Assembly (NCBI GenBank): GCA_902766415.1
Contig: CACXDR010000254.1
Coordinates: forward strand, 1-6,393
Direction: 5' to 3'
DNA from: an uncultured Lachnospiraceae bacterium
GTDB lineage: Bacteria > Bacillota_A > Clostridia > Lachnospirales > Lachnospiraceae
Length of the DNA stretch: 6,393 nt
Shown here piece by piece: positions 6,352-6,393 of the stretch. Position 1 is the first letter of the stretch. Every line of letters begins with the position of its first letter. The position numbers were made by a program, and so were the translations under genes. The notes under the pieces were generated by a model. It saw only the letters and a program-made list of their open reading frames with translations, ran no database searches and was not told where the DNA came from.

Positions 6352-6393
6352 ATGAGTGTCGGTGCGAAGGTAATGTCAGAACTGCTTAAACTG
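6352..6393 (+). CDS. Start of a third operon gene, product unknown (partial)
   Basis: Only 14 codons are visible (MSVGAKVMSELLKL) before the window ends, still open. It follows the surface-protein gene by 58 nt with no terminator-like hairpin between, so it is probably cotranscribed with the exporter and surface protein. The N-terminus is amphipathic and lacks an obvious signal peptide in the part seen. No family can be assigned from so little sequence. Confidence 0.6.
   Translation, partial: MSVGAKVMSELLKL

Noticed and set aside
6303..6389. 28-codon frame starting at ATG 6303
   Set aside because: It has no ribosome binding site and overlaps the better-supported gene start at 6352 in another frame.
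1..6393. CRISPR array, tRNA or rRNA genes, insertion sequences
   Set aside because: No spaced identical direct repeats, cloverleaf-like sequence, rRNA-like sequence or transposase frame was seen on either strand.

Overview
The window looks like chromosomal DNA from a GC-rich member of the Firmicutes, probably a Clostridia or Lachnospiraceae-type anaerobe. The basis is strong AGGAG/AGGAGG ribosome binding sites 6-10 nt before the start codons, a LytTR-type regulator, a signal peptide ending in the TEAYA style common in that phylum, and a membrane-anchored surface protein with GLUG-type repeats. The coding sequence favours G or C at third positions and the single larger intergenic gap is AT-richer. 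Species cannot be named from the sequence.

Layout, all genes on the + strand. Positions 1-162 are the last 53 codons of a LytTR DNA-binding protein. Positions 163-436 are a 274-nt intergenic region with a possible extended -10 promoter (246-254), a long imperfect hairpin (281-332) and the ribosome binding site of the next gene. Positions 437-3139 encode a 900-residue, 12-TM MMPL/RND-type exporter with an unusual C-terminal tail: a short bactofilin-like stretch followed by seven degenerate hexapeptide repeats. Four nt later, 3144-6293 encodes a 1049-residue secreted, C-terminally membrane-anchored protein. It has two blocks of GLUG-type repeats separated by a roughly 320-residue alpha-helical, coiled-coil-like region. 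At 6352 a third operon gene starts and runs off the window after 14 codons.

The tight spacing (4 nt, then 58 nt, no terminator visible) argues that the exporter, the surface protein and the third gene form one operon. My reading is that the exporter moves a lipid, lipopeptide or similar amphiphile across the membrane. The surface protein would be its extracellular partner, with a long helical hairpin projecting from a beta-solenoid body. The partnership and the substrate are inferences; the family assignments of the LytTR tail and the MMPL core are well supported by motifs. The upstream LytTR gene could regulate the operon, but no canonical pair of LytTR direct repeats was found.
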